NCBI GenBank assembly: GCA_034509495.1
Contig: CM067521.1
Location: 5,256,292 to 5,320,291, forward strand
DNA from: Acestrorhynchus altus
Lineage: Eukaryota; Chordata; Actinopteri; Characiformes; Acestrorhynchidae
Reading direction: 5' to 3'
Length of the DNA: 64,000 nt
Shown: piece by piece, positions 13,045 through 25,500 of the stretch
Position numbering within the stretch: position 1 is the stretch's first letter
Layout of the letters: each line of letters begins with the position of its first letter
Made by a program: the position numbers and the translations under genes
Notes under the pieces: generated by a model
What the model saw: only the letters and a program-made list of their open reading frames with translations
What the model was told of the DNA's origin: nothing
Databases searched by the model: none

Positions 13045-13245
13045 TGTGGCACAACTGATACCACCACCAGTGAGCCACTACACCATGTGTGAGACTGGGG
13101 TTCAATTCTCAGTCTGAGCAACGATGCTCCGCTACACCGAGAAGAGCTCTTTGGCAAGACTCCTAACATTACTCTGACCCACTTCTGTAAAACGAGTAAC
13201 AATGTAAGTTGCTCTGGATAAGAGCATCTGTTAAATGTAATATTT
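13045..13245 (+). mobile_element. tRNA-derived SINE with L2-type tail
   Basis: An A-box-like TGGCACAACTGA at 13046 and a B-box-like GGTTCAATTC at 13099-13108 are spaced as in tRNA promoters. The 3' end (GCTCTGGATAAGAGCATCTG, 13211 on) is the conserved tail shared by many fish SINEs and L2/CR1-type LINEs. Intergenic, 350 bp left of the complete Tc1 element. Confidence 0.8.
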
Positions 13246-13349
13246 TCTTTCATTCAATGGTCAGTTCCTGCAAGTCAAGCTGGTTGAGACGCGTTCTAAT
13301 CATGCTGGTCATAACACCAAGACTTTCTCACACTGTATCACACTGTTTA

Positions 13350-13452
13350 ACGGCAGGTTGTGCAGTGAGTGAGTGGAGTTTATTGTGCTGGTGTGTGTAA
13401 GGAGCTGGTGAAGGAGCTGCAGGCTGTGCAGTGAGTGAGTGGAGTTTAATGC
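13350..13452. repeat. Partial 66-bp minisatellite array
   Basis: About one and a half copies of the unit containing AAGGAGCTG, GGAGCTGCAGGCTGTGCAG and TGAGTGAGTGGAGTTTA. The same unit forms a longer array at 32824-33050. Confidence 0.85.
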
Positions 13453-13598
13453 AGCATTCAGAGCTTGGATGATTTTCATACTTTATGTATTGTCCAAACT
13501 GCTGTATTAAAGCAGTAAAACATTTGAGAACCTCGATTTTTCCTCTTGGCAAAATTATAAATAATGTATTAATAATGATTAATTAATGATTATAAATA

Positions 13599-15165
13599 CA
13601 GTGCCTTGTGAAAGTATTTGGCCCCCTTGAACTTTTAAACCATTTGCCACATTTCAGGCTTCAAACATAAAGATATAAAATTTTAATTTCTTGTGAAGAA
13701 TCAACAAGTGGGACACAATGGTCAAGTGGAATGAAATTTATTGGATGTGTCAAACTTTTTTAACAAATAAAAAGTGGGGCGTGCAATATTATTCGGCCCC
13801 TTTACTTTCAGTGCAGCAAACTCACTCCAGAAGTTCAGTGAGGATCTCTGAACGATCCAATGTTGTCCCAAATGACTGATGATGATAAATAGAATCCACC
13901 TGTGTGTAATCAAGTCTCTGTATAAATGCACTTGCCCTGTGGTAGTGTCAGGGTTCTGTTCAAAGCGCAGAGAGCATCATGAAGACCAAGGAACACACCA
14001 GGTAGGTCTGAGATACTGTTGTGGAGAAGTTTAAAGCTGGATTTGGATACAAAAAGATTTCCCAAGCTTTAAAGATCCCAAGGAGCACTGTGCAAGCAAT
14101 CATATTGAAATGGAAGGAGTATCAGACCAAGAATCTACCAAGTAATCTACCAAGAAGCTACCGTCCCTCTAAATTTTCATCTCAAACAAGGAGAAGACTG
14201 ATCAGAGATGCAGTCAAGATGAATCACTCTGGATGAACTGCAGAGATCTACAGCTGAGGTGGTAAAGTCTGTCCATAGGACAACAATCAGTCGTACACTG
14301 CACATATCTGGCCTTTATGGAAGAGTGGCAAGAAGAAAGCCATTTCTCAAAGATATCCATAAAAAGTCTCATAAAAGTCTCACACCCCAAACATGTGGAA
14401 GAAGATGCTCTGGTCAAATGAAACCAAAATCCAAATGTTTGGCCACAATGCAAAACGATATGTTTGGCGTAAAAGCAACACAGCTCACCCTGAATACACC
14501 ATCCCCACTGTCAAACATGGTGGTGGCAGCATCATGGTTTGGGCCTGCTTTTCGTCACCAGGGACAAGGAAGATGGTCAAAATTCATGGGAAGATGGATG
14601 GGGCCAAATACAGGACCATTCTGGAAGAAAACCTGTTGGAGTCTGCAAGAGACCTGAGACTGGGACGGAGATTTATCTTCAAACAAGACAATGATCCAAA
14701 ACATAAAGCCAAATCTACAATGGAATGGTTCACAAATAAACGTATCCAGGTGTTGGAATGGCCAAGTCAAAGTCCAGACCTGAATCCAATCGAGAATCTG
14801 TGGAAAGAGCTGAAGACTGCTGTTCACAAACGCCCTCCATCCAACCTCACTGAACTCGAGCTGTTTTGGGCAAGAATTTCAGTCTCTCGATGTGCAAAAC
14901 TGATAGAGACATACCCCAAGCAACTTGCAGCTGTAATTGGAGCAAAAGGTGGAAGGGGGCTGAATAATATTGCACAGCCCACTTTTCAGTTTTTTATTTG
15001 TTAAAAAAGTTTGACACATCCAATAAATTTCATTACACTTCACGATTGTGTCCCACTTGTTGATTCTTCACAAAAAATTAAAATTTTATATCTTTATGTT
15101 TGAAGCCTGAAATGTGGCAAAAGGTTTAAAAGTTCAAGGGGGCCGAATACTTTCGCAAGGCACTG
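13599..15165 (+). mobile_element. Complete Tc1-type transposon with long inverted repeats
   Basis: The element is 1567 bp and is flanked on both sides by TA (13597-13598, 15166-15167), the Tc1/mariner target duplication. Outer ends are CAGTGCCTTGTGAAAGTATT and its near-perfect inverse. The inverted homology runs inward about 170-190 bp on each side and includes the words GTTGATTCTTC and ACACATCCAATAAATTT. The transposase inside is broken (separate entry). It is intergenic between atxn7l2 and cyb561d1. Confidence 0.95.
13979..15004 (+). pseudogene. Inactivated Tc1 transposase
   Basis: Starts MKTKEHTR, then two in-frame stops (codons 9 and 11). The N-terminal helix-turn-helix text (VEKFKAGFGYKKISQAL, STVQAI) follows to a stop at 14234-14236, the next block (HRTTISRTL, GLYGRVARRKPF) is in another frame, and the catalytic domain resumes in the first frame from 14393. 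There, KHGGGSIMVWACF, QDNDPKH and SPDLNPIENLWKELK are visible with correct D34E spacing, but the first catalytic Asp is Asn (WSNETKI). The copy is therefore dead at several points. Confidence 0.93.
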
Positions 15166-15174
15166 TAACAAATT

Positions 15175-15720
15175 AATAATTATAATTGAATTAATTATAA
15201 GAGTTAACTGATGTTAACTCTTATAGTTATAAATGATGGATATAGAGTTATAAATGATGGATTAATAATGAATTATAAATGATTAATAATAAATTAATAT
15301 AAATGATAAAATAATTATAAATGACTAATAAGGATTAATTAATTATAAATGATAAACAATGAATAACTATAAATTATTAATTAATAATTATTAATGAATT
15401 AAAATGATTAATTCTAAATGATGAATAATGATGAAATTATTATACATGATCAATAATGAATTAATTATATATTATGAATTAATAAATCATGAATTATACA
15501 TGATAAATTAATAACGAATTGATAATTATAATGATCAATTTACAATAATTAATTATAAATGATAAATTAACGATGAATTAATATTAATGATACAGTTAAT
15601 TAGTTAATTATAAGTTAAATAGTAATGATTATAAATGATTGATTCATAAATATAAAGGAATAATTATTGATTAATTAATGATTATAAATGTTACATTAAT
15701 AATGATAAATCTGTTTTGAT
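15175..15720. repeat. AT-rich low-complexity block
   Basis: Degenerate TAATTATAAATGATTAATAA words for about 550 bp starting right at the edge of the Tc1 element and ending just before the cyb561d1 promoter. The same words lie left of the transposon (13555-13596), so the Tc1 element inserted into this block. Confidence 0.9.
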
Positions 15721-15767
15721 TGCAGTGAAACATCATGAACTAAAGCTTTGGTTTTGTGAGGAAATGA

Positions 15768-16008
15768 GACCCTCTACCACCCCCCTCTCCTCTCCACCCC
15801 CCCCTCGTTGTCAGTGGTTTCGCCCCGCCCTCCCGCGGGGCAGTGGGCTGGGCTGTGACGTCACTGTGTGTGTTTATCTATGTCTTTAAATGTGTGAGCG
15901 GTTCTCTCTCTGTGTCTCTGTCTCTCTCTGTCTCTCTCTGCTGGTCTGGAGGTTCGGGTGGACCGGTTGGTCTGGTTGTACTGGTGGAGGATGCGGTGAG
16001 GATCGGGA
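15768..16008 (+). promoter_or_regulatory. GC-rich promoter region of cyb561d1 with CRE
   Basis: C-rich tract (15781-15812), GC boxes around 15823-15840 (CCCGCC, CCCGCGGGG) and a full palindromic cAMP-response element TGACGTCA at 15856-15863, then a pyrimidine-rich TCTCTGTCTC run before the ATG at 16009. No TATA box. This fits a CpG-type promoter; the exact start site is not visible. Confidence 0.7.
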
Positions 16009-19000
16009 ATGGCACGCGTTTTCCGCCTCGTCCTGAATCCGGGAAGCGCGGACGGGACGATGCGCGCGGATGTGGAGTACAGCCCGGTCGGGGAGGGACT
16101 GGGCATGCGCGACTACTGGCTGTACGCGTGCCTGCGCAAGGTGGCTGTCGTGGGCGCGCACGGGGTCGCGCTCGGCCTCACCGTGCTCGTGTCCGCGCTT
16201 GCCCGACCTGGGACGAGTGAGTGCGTTCTGCTTTTTCTGGTTTTCCCAGTATTCCCAATGTTCCCAGTATTACCAGTGCTGTTGTCTGTTCAGCTGATTT
16301 AACTGAGGAGAGGGAAAATTCTATTCTAGGATCAGGACTGGGAATAACATTCCCAGATTCCAAAAAGGCAAAGTGACATGTGGAGGTGAAATAGGGTCTG
16401 AGAACTTGAATATGTTTCCCTGCAGCTTTCTGGGACAATTTTCCAGTAAAGCTAGAGGGAAAGTGGAGAGTATTCACAGAAGCTTCATTCATTATTCGTG
16501 TACTTAACAAATGTTTTACTCATCCAGTTACAGATGATTTCATACACTCTTCATTGGGATTTCATGGAATTCTGATTTTCAAAGTCGGAACAGCTCCAAC
16601 AACCAAACTCCATTTATAGCTGACATTCCCATAACCCATATAACTTGGCAGCTCCATGAATGGGCCCCTTTGGGCTTTTGCTCAATTCCTCCCTTTCCCT
16701 TATCCAATCATTTTGAGGAAGATCCAAGGAATTCCCAATGTACTCAGATTGATCGGAAAGGAATGGAGGAGAACTAGGTGATACAACCAAGTGTCCAAAA
16801 TTGGGGAACTGTTTGGACGGGGCTATAATGGGTCTCTTATGTTCACATTACCAAGCTGAAGTGACTCCAGTCCAACTGTCCAATTTTTGATCCATATGTG
16901 ATTTTATCAAATCCGATTTGAGCCACTTTCGTATTTGGTCCCAGATCAGATTTATATCTTTGTATATATATATGTTGTGGACACGGGATCTACCACTGGA
17001 GTTAAAACTGATTCCTGATGACACCCCGTACGTGAACGGTCAGACTGGATTTCATGCGTCTTTGTACGCATGTGATTAGTGCTCGTGGGGATGGAGGCCA
17101 AAGCCCCAGTGGAAAAGTCTGACCACTCAGTGGCTGATATGAATGGGTAGAGACTGAAGGTCAGATTACTGTTTCAAAAACATCACTTACGTCACTCATT
17201 CTTCACTGCGTCACTGTCACTGGTGACACACTCTTCTAAAACCCTCATCAGTAGGTTGTAATAATCTTAATGTAAAACATTTTGCATTTCTGACATGATT
17301 TATCTACATCTGCGTAGATAATTAAAATGATTGCTACCCAATCGTTTTATCTTCATCATCTTATCTGCTTGATTCAGTTTGGGGTCAAAGGGACAATAGG
17401 ACAGACATCGAAGCCCAGGCATCTCTGTCTCCAGCGAGTTGCTCAAATGCTCCCAGGCCAGCCAGGAGATTTGAGGTCCTGGGTCTTCCTCTGGGTCTCC
17501 TCCCAGTTGGTCATGCCCAGTATATCTCCAATATGAGGTAACCAGGCGCAGCAAGTAGAGCTGAGTACTGCAGGTACCAAACAGCGAGTAGAGCTGAGTA
17601 CTGCAGGTACCAAACAGCGAGTAGAGCTGAGTACTGCAGGTACCAAACAGGGAGTAGAGCTGAGTACTGTAGGTACCAAACAGGGAGTAGAGCTGAGTAC
17701 TGCAGGTACCAAACAGGGAGTAGAGCTGAGTACTGCAGGTACCAAACAGCGAGTAGAGCTGAGTACTGCAGGTACCAAACAGATCAAAGCATCAAGAGAC
17801 TTTTCTTGATGAAACAGGCGAGTCTCTCTGAAGTTTAGATCAGTGCCGTTTCTTGTTTTCCCTGTGCTTGTGAGCTGAGCCGGCAGCTCACGGTCGAGTT
17901 CTAAACGCAGTGAATCAGGTTGCAGCAGGAAATGTGCAGCTGCAGCACAGAACCGGCTTTATTCATACTTTCACTTTCAGTCATTCTCCCGTATCGTTCC
18001 CCGAGCTTTATGTACTTTTAAAGTGTTCACTCTCCAGCCCATGTTAGCTGCAAAAACAACTCCTTTAAAATGAAAGAGCAACACCAGCAGCCTTTAAGCC
18101 CCACCTCCTTTCTCTACCCTCCTTCAGGGTTCTGGAGGAACGGCCACTGGTGGTTGGGATATAGTCACGAGCAGCATAGCATTTTTAAGCAACACATTTC
18201 ATCTTTACACCACAGGTTGCCAGTGCAACAGCTACTGGCCTCCTCCAAAATCGCTAGTTCCCACTGTCCCCACTGACATCATGTCACGTGACTTGGTATG
18301 GAATGTTAAACACCATAAAAAGACACAACCAGCAACAAGGTAGCACTGGTGTTGCTCTTTAATTGATTGTGACATCACGAAACACAATACAGAGGAGCCA
18401 ATCAGAGCTGGCATTTACAGGCCCTGCTTTATAGTAAGTCTCTAATAACTGCTGTTACACTTTAATAGTCCCGACAGCAGCAGCGTAAGTGATGTGTATT
18501 CACTGTCCCACTGTTAGATTAATCACAGTAGTACAGACGTGTATTTACAGTTATTCTAATGAATGCATTCAGCTACTTAAAGCTGCACCCTTTGCTGACA
18601 CAGATGTGCAAATGCACACACAGCTGGTCTATTCACTGTAGAGAAGTACTGTGAATAGAATAGGACTCTCTGGAGCAGATAAACATGAACTTGTTGGCAC
18701 CATACCTTATGCCAGGTGTGGACTAGGCATAAAGCCCCCCAGCATTGAGCTGTGGAGCAGTGGAACTGTTCTCTGAAGTAATGGAGGTCCATCCAAAATC
18801 CTGACCTCATTAATGCTCTTGTTGCTGAATGCAGTCAAAATCTCACCACACTGCTCCAGAATCTAGTAGAAAGTCTTCTGTGAGCACGTGTCCAAATACT
18901 TAAGTCCATATAGATTGTACCAGCTGTAGCTGTTCAGTCTGGTTCATTCTGTTGTTTTGCTTGTTTGCAGGTCTCTTCTCTTGGCACCCTCTCTGCATGT

Positions 19001-21337
19001 CATTTGCGGTAAGTTACGGAGCTGCACACCAGTCATGGAATGTTTGACGTTGCACTGTGAGCTTCCCTGACCTGCATGACCAGTATCTCCAAGCTTGTCA
19101 TTCTGGTCATGCAGTCAACCAGTTTGTCATGCTGATCAGATTAGTTTAACTGGATTTGGGCTTACTGGCTCTGCTGGCTCTCTACAGCCAGTTTCATCAA
19201 GCTGATTGACCAGCATAACCAGTATCAACAAGCTGTTTGATTGCTTGTCCTGCTGGACAGTCAGCTTTGCCTCGCTGCTCCCACTGATCAATTCACCTGG
19301 CCTTTGATGGTCATGCTGGTTTACCAGGTTGGGCTTACTGGCTTTGCTGGCTCTATAGAGCCAGTGTTACCATGCTGATTAAACACATGACCAGCAAAAC
19401 CAGAATCAAATGCATCATATACTTTGTTGTCAAGACACTTTGTTAACCAGCTTGTATAGTGTGTGTTCTTGTTTGGAGGACCATTTTTTAAACCACCTTG
19501 ACCATCAAAGACCAGTTCAGACCACCTGAAACCAGATAGCAGCAGACGCTGGTCTTGAACTGGACATGTCAGCAGAGATGGTTAATAGACCTGATTATGC
19601 AGATTCTTACCCAGCATACATTACTGGTAGGTCTGGTAGGTACCAGCTGTAATCCAGACTAAACTGCGCGCAGTCGTCCATCTCTTTAATTCTGTGAAAA
19701 GAAAATCCACATAACCTCAATGCTCCACTTTTTTTGTTCACTTTTGTTCAGAAAAGATGCGAGTGTGAGTGGCGCTCAGCCTCCAGGGCTGTAAATGAAT
19801 AATACATCGCCTTGCTGAATAATGAATAGTACACGGCAGAGGACTGAAATAATTAGGCTTGCAAGGCCCGTCGGCATGTTACCACTGAGTATACAGTTAC
19901 GACTTGACCTCAAACGCTGAGGATCTTTGTGGTGTGATGCATTTTTCCATACTGGCGACACCTCTATCTATACAATGTGGCTTTGTGCTGAGAGGGGGCT
20001 TTGTTGGCTGTGGAATTGTGAAGGATGTTAGAGGGCACTGAGGCTCATCTGGCTTTGGCCGACATGAAGCTGTCAATAAATCGGACCCAGTCGGACGGTG
20101 CCTGGTAATGCTGCTACTGCAGCATCTATCACTAATGTCCCGTTTTGTGGCCTGTTGTGTTTCAAGCTGAACTGAATTCAGTCTGTCCTGAGATTCCTCT
20201 TCCATTGGCAGTTCTTCTCTACAGGGTCTAGACAAGCTGTGTGTGCATTTGCACATCTGTGTCAGCGATGGGTAGCTGAATGCATTTATTAAGACGGGGT
20301 GTCCAGTATTTGGCCAGTGTATTAAAGGAGACTGGGATCTTTTGGCCTCTAAGTTCAAATGAACGTTAACTGGTTGTCCTTCCTTGGACCACTTTTGGTA
20401 AGTACTGACCAGTGCATACTGGGAACACCTCACAAAAGCTGCCATCTAAAACATCACTACTTCTCCATTTTCCTGACTTCAACACAACAGCTTAAAGAAC
20501 TGCAGCAGCAATGTTGGGCGAGGCCACCAGCCAGTGTTCTGATCTTGTAACCAGCATGCTAATGCCATACTAGTGAGGCTAGTTGCCCGCATGCTATCAA
20601 TGGCTGACCTGGCTAATGTTGGGCTGTAGTGTATTTCCATAAAATGACTTGATTATGTAACGGTGACCAGTAGGCGTTCCTCCAGAACCCCAAATGAGCA
20701 TGTAAAAAAGGATGCAGGGCTAAAAAACTGCTGATGTTGCTCTTTAAAACAAGGTGTCTTTAGATGGTCTAGACCAGGATTGTACAAGCTAGAAGACTCT
20801 CATGAGCTAACTCTCTCTCTCTCTTTTTCTTAGTTCTGTCTCTGTATGACGGAGGGCATCCTGCTGTTCTCAGCTGAGGGCACTCTGCTCTGCTTCAAGT
20901 CCCGCAAAGGGAAGATCCGTGTGCACTGGATCCTACAGGCTCTGATGCTGCTGTCTGCCGCCACTGGCCTAGGCTTCATGGTGGCCAGTAAGAATGTGTC
21001 GGAACGTCCCCACTTGACCTCGTGGCATAGCTTGATGGGCGTAGCTACCCTGGTGACAACAGCTGTGCAGGCGACCTGTGGTGTGTGCCTGCTCTTTCCC
21101 AAACTCCTGGGCATCCCATCAGTGCCCCGCCTGCGCCTTTACCACGCCACCTGTGGCCTGGTGGCCTACCTGCTGGCCACCATTACCATCATGGGAGCCA
21201 TGTTTACAGACTGGTTCCAGGCCACGGTGAAAGGAGCCATGTGGTACGGCTTCCTACTGCTGCCCCTTTTTCCCGCGCTGGTGGTCATGAACCAAATCAC
21301 TAATGCCTTCCTGCCTAAGAAGAAGATAACAACGTGA
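16009..21337 (+). CDS. cyb561d1: Cytochrome b561 domain-containing protein 1
   Basis: Three exons, 16009-16216, 18971-19008 and 20834-21337, give 249 residues. The family is a multi-pass membrane b-haem protein proposed to carry out transmembrane ascorbate/ferric reduction. Exon 1 holds a charged N-terminus and the first membrane helix; the 38-nt exon 2 encodes SLFSWHPLCMSFA; exon 3 encodes the remaining helices and a short basic tail (PKKKITT). Conserved His75, His113, His147 and His186 occur in the WHP, RVHW, SWH and LYH contexts expected for haem ligands. Met1 at 16009 is preferred because it keeps the longest N-terminus; in-frame Met18 (16060) or Met33 (16105) are possible alternatives, and human CYB561D1 is about 20 residues shorter. 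It lies 5 kb downstream of atxn7l2 in the same orientation, as in mammals. An AATAAA at 22992-22997 could end the mRNA. Confidence 0.92.
17552..17782. repeat. 33-bp minisatellite, seven copies
   Basis: Seven consecutive 33-bp units (CGAGTAGAGCTGAGTACTGC then AGGTACCAAACAG) total exactly 231 bp with a few C/G variants. Because 33 is a multiple of three, it stays open on the minus strand as an 11-residue repeat (CLVPAVLSSTR), but nothing supports translation. It lies in cyb561d1 intron 1. Confidence 0.95.
18545..18920. mobile_element. Non-autonomous DNA transposon (GATAAACATGAAC family), second copy
   Basis: Shares ACAGATGTGCAAATGCACAC, GATAAACATGAAC, ATGCCAGGTGTGG, CTCCAGAATCTAGTAGAAAG with the copies listed at 3890. 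Ends about 50 bp before cyb561d1 exon 2 (18971). Confidence 0.65.
19065..19570. repeat. Interleaved ACCAGCATGACCAG direct/inverted repeat
   Basis: Short words GACCAGCAT, TGGTCATGCTGG, AACCAGTATC and GGCTTACTGGCT recur in both orientations over about 500 bp of cyb561d1 intron 2. This self-complementary low-complexity family can fold; no coding potential. Confidence 0.6.
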
Positions 21338-22369
21338 AGAACCATTATGGGACATGATGGTTCTGTTCAGACTTGATTCCATTTGAATGTGTAATACACA
21401 GCATTGCAGCTGTCTTCTGAAGGTTCATACTGACATTTGCATTATAGGTTTGGGGGCACATAGATTTTCAGAATGTTTGAATACTAATTAGCATATTTTC
21501 AGAAAATGTTAAATAGAAATTCCCTCCATGTTTCAGAATGTAATGAATTCCAGTGAGAACTTTAAGAAGCTTTAAGATCTCAAGACGTCAGCTTCCATTC
21601 AGTATCACAGTGAGCACCTCTGCCGCGGTAGATTTCTCCAGAACACACCAATCCCACTCTGAATGATTGTGTTCTAAGTTCTATTTATACAGAACTTTCT
21701 AATGTTGGACTTTAAACGAAAACACTGGACACCTAATGCACTTTGCTGTGGCACCAACTCCCGTCAGGGGTGCACACATTTCTACATTCTGCTTTGTTCT
21801 GTCAGGTACTGACCCCTACGATGTTAAGGTTCTGTGTAAATAAGAAAATAAGCCGTGGACACGACTCATTTTGGAAAGGGTGGCCACCCTTACTAAGTCT
21901 TGGCCAAGATGACTTTTATTTATGTGGGATGTCACCTTAGGGCAGCGGTTGGCAACCCAACTTATCCCATTTCAACCAAAATCAAACAACCTTCAGCCAA
22001 ACTCAAACTCTTTGAATGTGGAGACCAAAACACTGGAAACTGAATCTCAAATGTTCAGTTTCATAAACTTTAATTATGAAATTGGATAAAAACTGTGAAT
22101 AGTTTTTAGCATTTGGTCAATAATGCTCAAAACATTGATTTTGCAGCTTGTTCTGGCTACTGTCCTTAGAATTTATCAGTAACCAATAAGCTGATGGGCT
22201 CTTTTTGTTGAAGGGCAGGACTTTATTTGAAACAATGAAGATGATTGGCTATTTTTGTTGTAAGTAGACTCCTGTGGAGCCACAAGAGACACGTGTTGCT
22301 GACCCGTGCCTCAGGGGATTTGTAGTCAGCTGTCCATGGAGTAGTTTTAAGTTTTAACTCTGCTCATCC

Positions 22370-22605
22370 AGGCTTGTGAAAAAATTAGGACACCCCACCT
22401 TAATCATATGGACATTTGGTCTTCGTTTGAGCATTCATCATTGATAACATTATTTTTCAGATTATGATTCGCTCCATTACCAAATAACTTTTGATGTGTT
22501 TAAGTAAATCACCTCTCAGTAGAGTTCAAATGAAATGTGTAAATGTGTTAACAGTAGGGTTTCCTTTATCTGGGGTGTCCTAACTTTGTCACATGACTGT
22601 AGCTT
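22370..22605. mobile_element. MITE with AAAATTAGGACACCCC ends
   Basis: GTGAAAAAATTAGGACACCC at the left and GGTGTCCTAACTTTGTCACA at the right are inverse complements bounding about 230 bp with no coding capacity. The ends resemble Tc1-type termini. It lies between the cyb561d1 stop codon and a candidate AATAAA at 22992, so it may be within the 3' UTR. Confidence 0.65.
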
Positions 22606-23214
22606 ATTGTTGTTAATCCTCTCAGTGAGATAAAAGCCTTTATGTTATTAAACTGGTCAGTGTGACCTACCTGATGGGATGGACTCGATTTTAAAGCCAT
22701 TTGAAAGTGATTTTTCTGTTCCCTGGTTGTTGGATTTATTTTACAGATCAGTCTGACTGATTTAAGCACTAATGATTCTGTTATTGTATCGGTGACGATT
22801 GATTTTGCTGCCTATTCCTTGTATCTCCATTTTGCTGTGTGAAATGGTCTGTCACTCTTCTGAGATTGCTCCTGGATTAAAAAGGATTTGCGATGGAAAA
22901 ATCTCCATTTCCAGTCAACTTCCACTTTCCACACATTGACCTTTCAGCCTTTCATCTGCATAAACAGATCCCTGTAAAAGAAATGCATAAAAATAAACCT
23001 GTGACAGAAGTATGTCAGGAAGTGTGTTTTATAGGGATGGGGATGTGACACGGCCCATCACGATAATTATGCACTTGACTTCGCGTACGATAAAGGGAAG
23101 AGACCTCAATCATTATTCTCACACCTTACTAAACCATGGCTACGACTTATGTTTTATGTATGTGTGATTATTAAATAACAGAGAAGGAGCTTTTTCACAT
23201 GTGCCTAAAACTTT

Positions 23215-24310
23215 TGCACTTCTCTGTACATATGGACAAACTCAAAATGCTTAAATACAACACTTTGCAAATTATGCAAATGACATTTTGTCTGATTTTG
23301 ATTTTCAGTATAATTTTCAAGTCATCAACCGTTGTATAAATTAAATTTTATTGAACAAACCTCCCAATAATAACAGTACTTTTTAAAAAATATAAAACTC
23401 AGAATGCGCTGTTCCAAATGATTATGCACAATGGAGTTTCAAAACATTGTATAGGTTGTACAGATTTAAAAAATATATTTTTAGAAATAAAAATGTGTTG
23501 AATTTGCAGCATTTAGAGTCACATTTACTGAAATCAAAAGCTATTTCAGTCAAAAACACCTTAACAAGCCAAGTTACACGTTAACAAAGGACCCCTTCCT
23601 TGAAATCACCTTCACAATTCTTGCATCCATTGAGGTCAGAATAGCCTCCCAGAGCTGCTGTATTGATGTGAAAATGCCTCCCACACTCATAGTGCTTTTG
23701 CTTAAGGACACTCCAAAGGTTCTCAATGGGGATGAGGTCAGGGGAGGATGGTGACCACACTGCGAGTTTCTCTCCTTCTATGCCCATAGCAACCAATGAC
23801 ACAGAGGTATTCTTTGAAGATGATTCTGCTACAGAAGGCATGGTTCTTTTTGTACCATGGAAGAAAGTGGTCGGTCAGAAACTATGTACTTGATGGGATC
23901 ATTTTTACATCTTCAGGGACCCTAAAGGTGCCTACCAGCTTTCTCCCCAAGATTCCTTGCCGACGTTGTTGGAACAAGGTGGCCATCCACCAACCATCCA
24001 CTAGTCCATACATCTGGATCATCCAGGGTTGCAAGTTTGAAAATTATTCTTCGTGTATGTCTGGGCCCACTGCAACCGTTTCTGCTTGTGACCATTGGTT
24101 TGGGGTGGTCAAATAGTTGGTTTATACACAACAGCAAACCTCTGGAGGATCCTAAACCTTGAGGACTTCAAACATCTGGTGCTTTGTAATGGCATTTTAG
24201 CAACTGCTCTCTTAATCTGATGAATTTGTGAGAAACCTTCCTCGTTATGCCTTTATCAGAACAAACCCGTCTGTGCTCAAAGATCTCTTCACAGTATGAT
24301 AATGGTGCTT
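23215..24310 (-). pseudogene. Decayed Tc1-like transposon
   Basis: Minus-strand translation at 23581-23841 contains AVWSPSSPDLIPIENLWSVL, the third catalytic region of a Tc1 transposase. Further pieces of the element continue to about 24300 with frameshifts. End text CCTAAAACTTTTGCACTTCT (23202 on) fits a Tc1 terminus. Intergenic between cyb561d1 and the zbtb40 3' end. Confidence 0.8.
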
Positions 24311-25107
24311 AAGTGTTTGTGGGGGGTGTATATGAAGATCAGTATATGAATGAATGGTGTGTGTGTGTTATAAATTCACCCAGTTTAGGTTACTCATTCA
24401 TGAATGCGCCTGACACGGCTTTAAGTGAGCGCACTCACAACTAATCCAGTGAATGAATATTTTTACCTAATCCAGGTTAAATTCAGGTTGCCAGAAAACT
24501 ATTTTTCCATGAAAGCTTTAGCAAAGGTTCTATCAGGAGACTCAAATGCCACGCCTTCCTTCCCTCCTCAACCAATCACTTTCCCCCACCTGATTCAAAA
24601 GGCTTTTACTCACACGCCCCTTTGCTGCTTTACAGATGCTGACGTCTCACTTTTCCCTTATGCCTGCCCACTGTCTCCAGTTTGATCCCGTTGGTCATCT
24701 GGGGGGGTTGGCTCCGCCCATGCCTTCCATCGGCAGGATCTAGGAGGCTCCAGGCGTTTTAAGACCTGGTCTGATTACAGAGCCATTGCTAAAGACGTTA
24801 AACTCATAATTACTGACCTTTAAATTGTACATGACTGTGTAACATTTAAAGTTGTGGATTACAGTCAGTGAACTCGAGATATGAAGTAAAGGAGTATCAG
24901 TGTTTCTGGGGAGACTTGTATTTACTGTCAGGAAACCACAAACACACTGAACCTGTTTAAACCTGGTGGATCACGTTCAGATTTCACTCGTCAGCATGAA
25001 AAGCCAGGTGAAATCGCCCCCCAGACACACAGTGCTCAATACAAAAGTAAGCAGAATACTTTTTCTGTGATTGGATTCCAACAGGCAAGGGCAAATACAC
25101 CGATCAA

Positions 25108-25500
25108 CTACTGTCCATTAGATCAACCCCACTGACCATACAGGATCACTTTGTAGTTCTATAATTACAGATCGCAGTCCTCCTCCTCATCATCCTTTCA
25201 CCCTGATTTTCAGTGGTCAGGACCCCACAGGACCACCACAAAGCAGGTATTATGTGGGTGGTGTGTCATTCTCAGCATTGTAGTGACAATGGTGGTAGTG
25301 TGTTAGTGTATGTTTCACTGTTATGAGTGGATCAGACACAACGGTGCTGCTGTTGAAACACTGCGTCCACTCACTGTCCACTCTATTGGACACTCCTACT
25401 TAGTTTCTCCACCTTGTAGATGTAAAGTCAGAGACAGAAGCTCGTCTGTTTCTGCAGTTAGTGCTGGTCATCCTCTAGCTGTACTTGATGCTCGAAGGGC
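25108..25500. mobile_element. Foldback/MITE-like repeat, copy 2
   Basis: Contains ACTTTGTAGTTCTATAATTAC, TTTCACCCTGATTTTCAGTG, TCATTCTCAGCATTGTAGTG and TGGACACTCCTACTTAGTTT in the family order; truncated at the right where LINE sequence begins. Confidence 0.75.

Noticed and set aside
17443..17787. Minus-strand open frame of 114 codons with an 11-residue repeat
   Set aside because: Produced entirely by the 33-bp minisatellite whose period is divisible by three.
19897..20445. Minus-strand 182-codon open frame in cyb561d1 intron 2
   Set aside because: No recognisable domain, composition not protein-like, and it crosses a dispersed-repeat copy.
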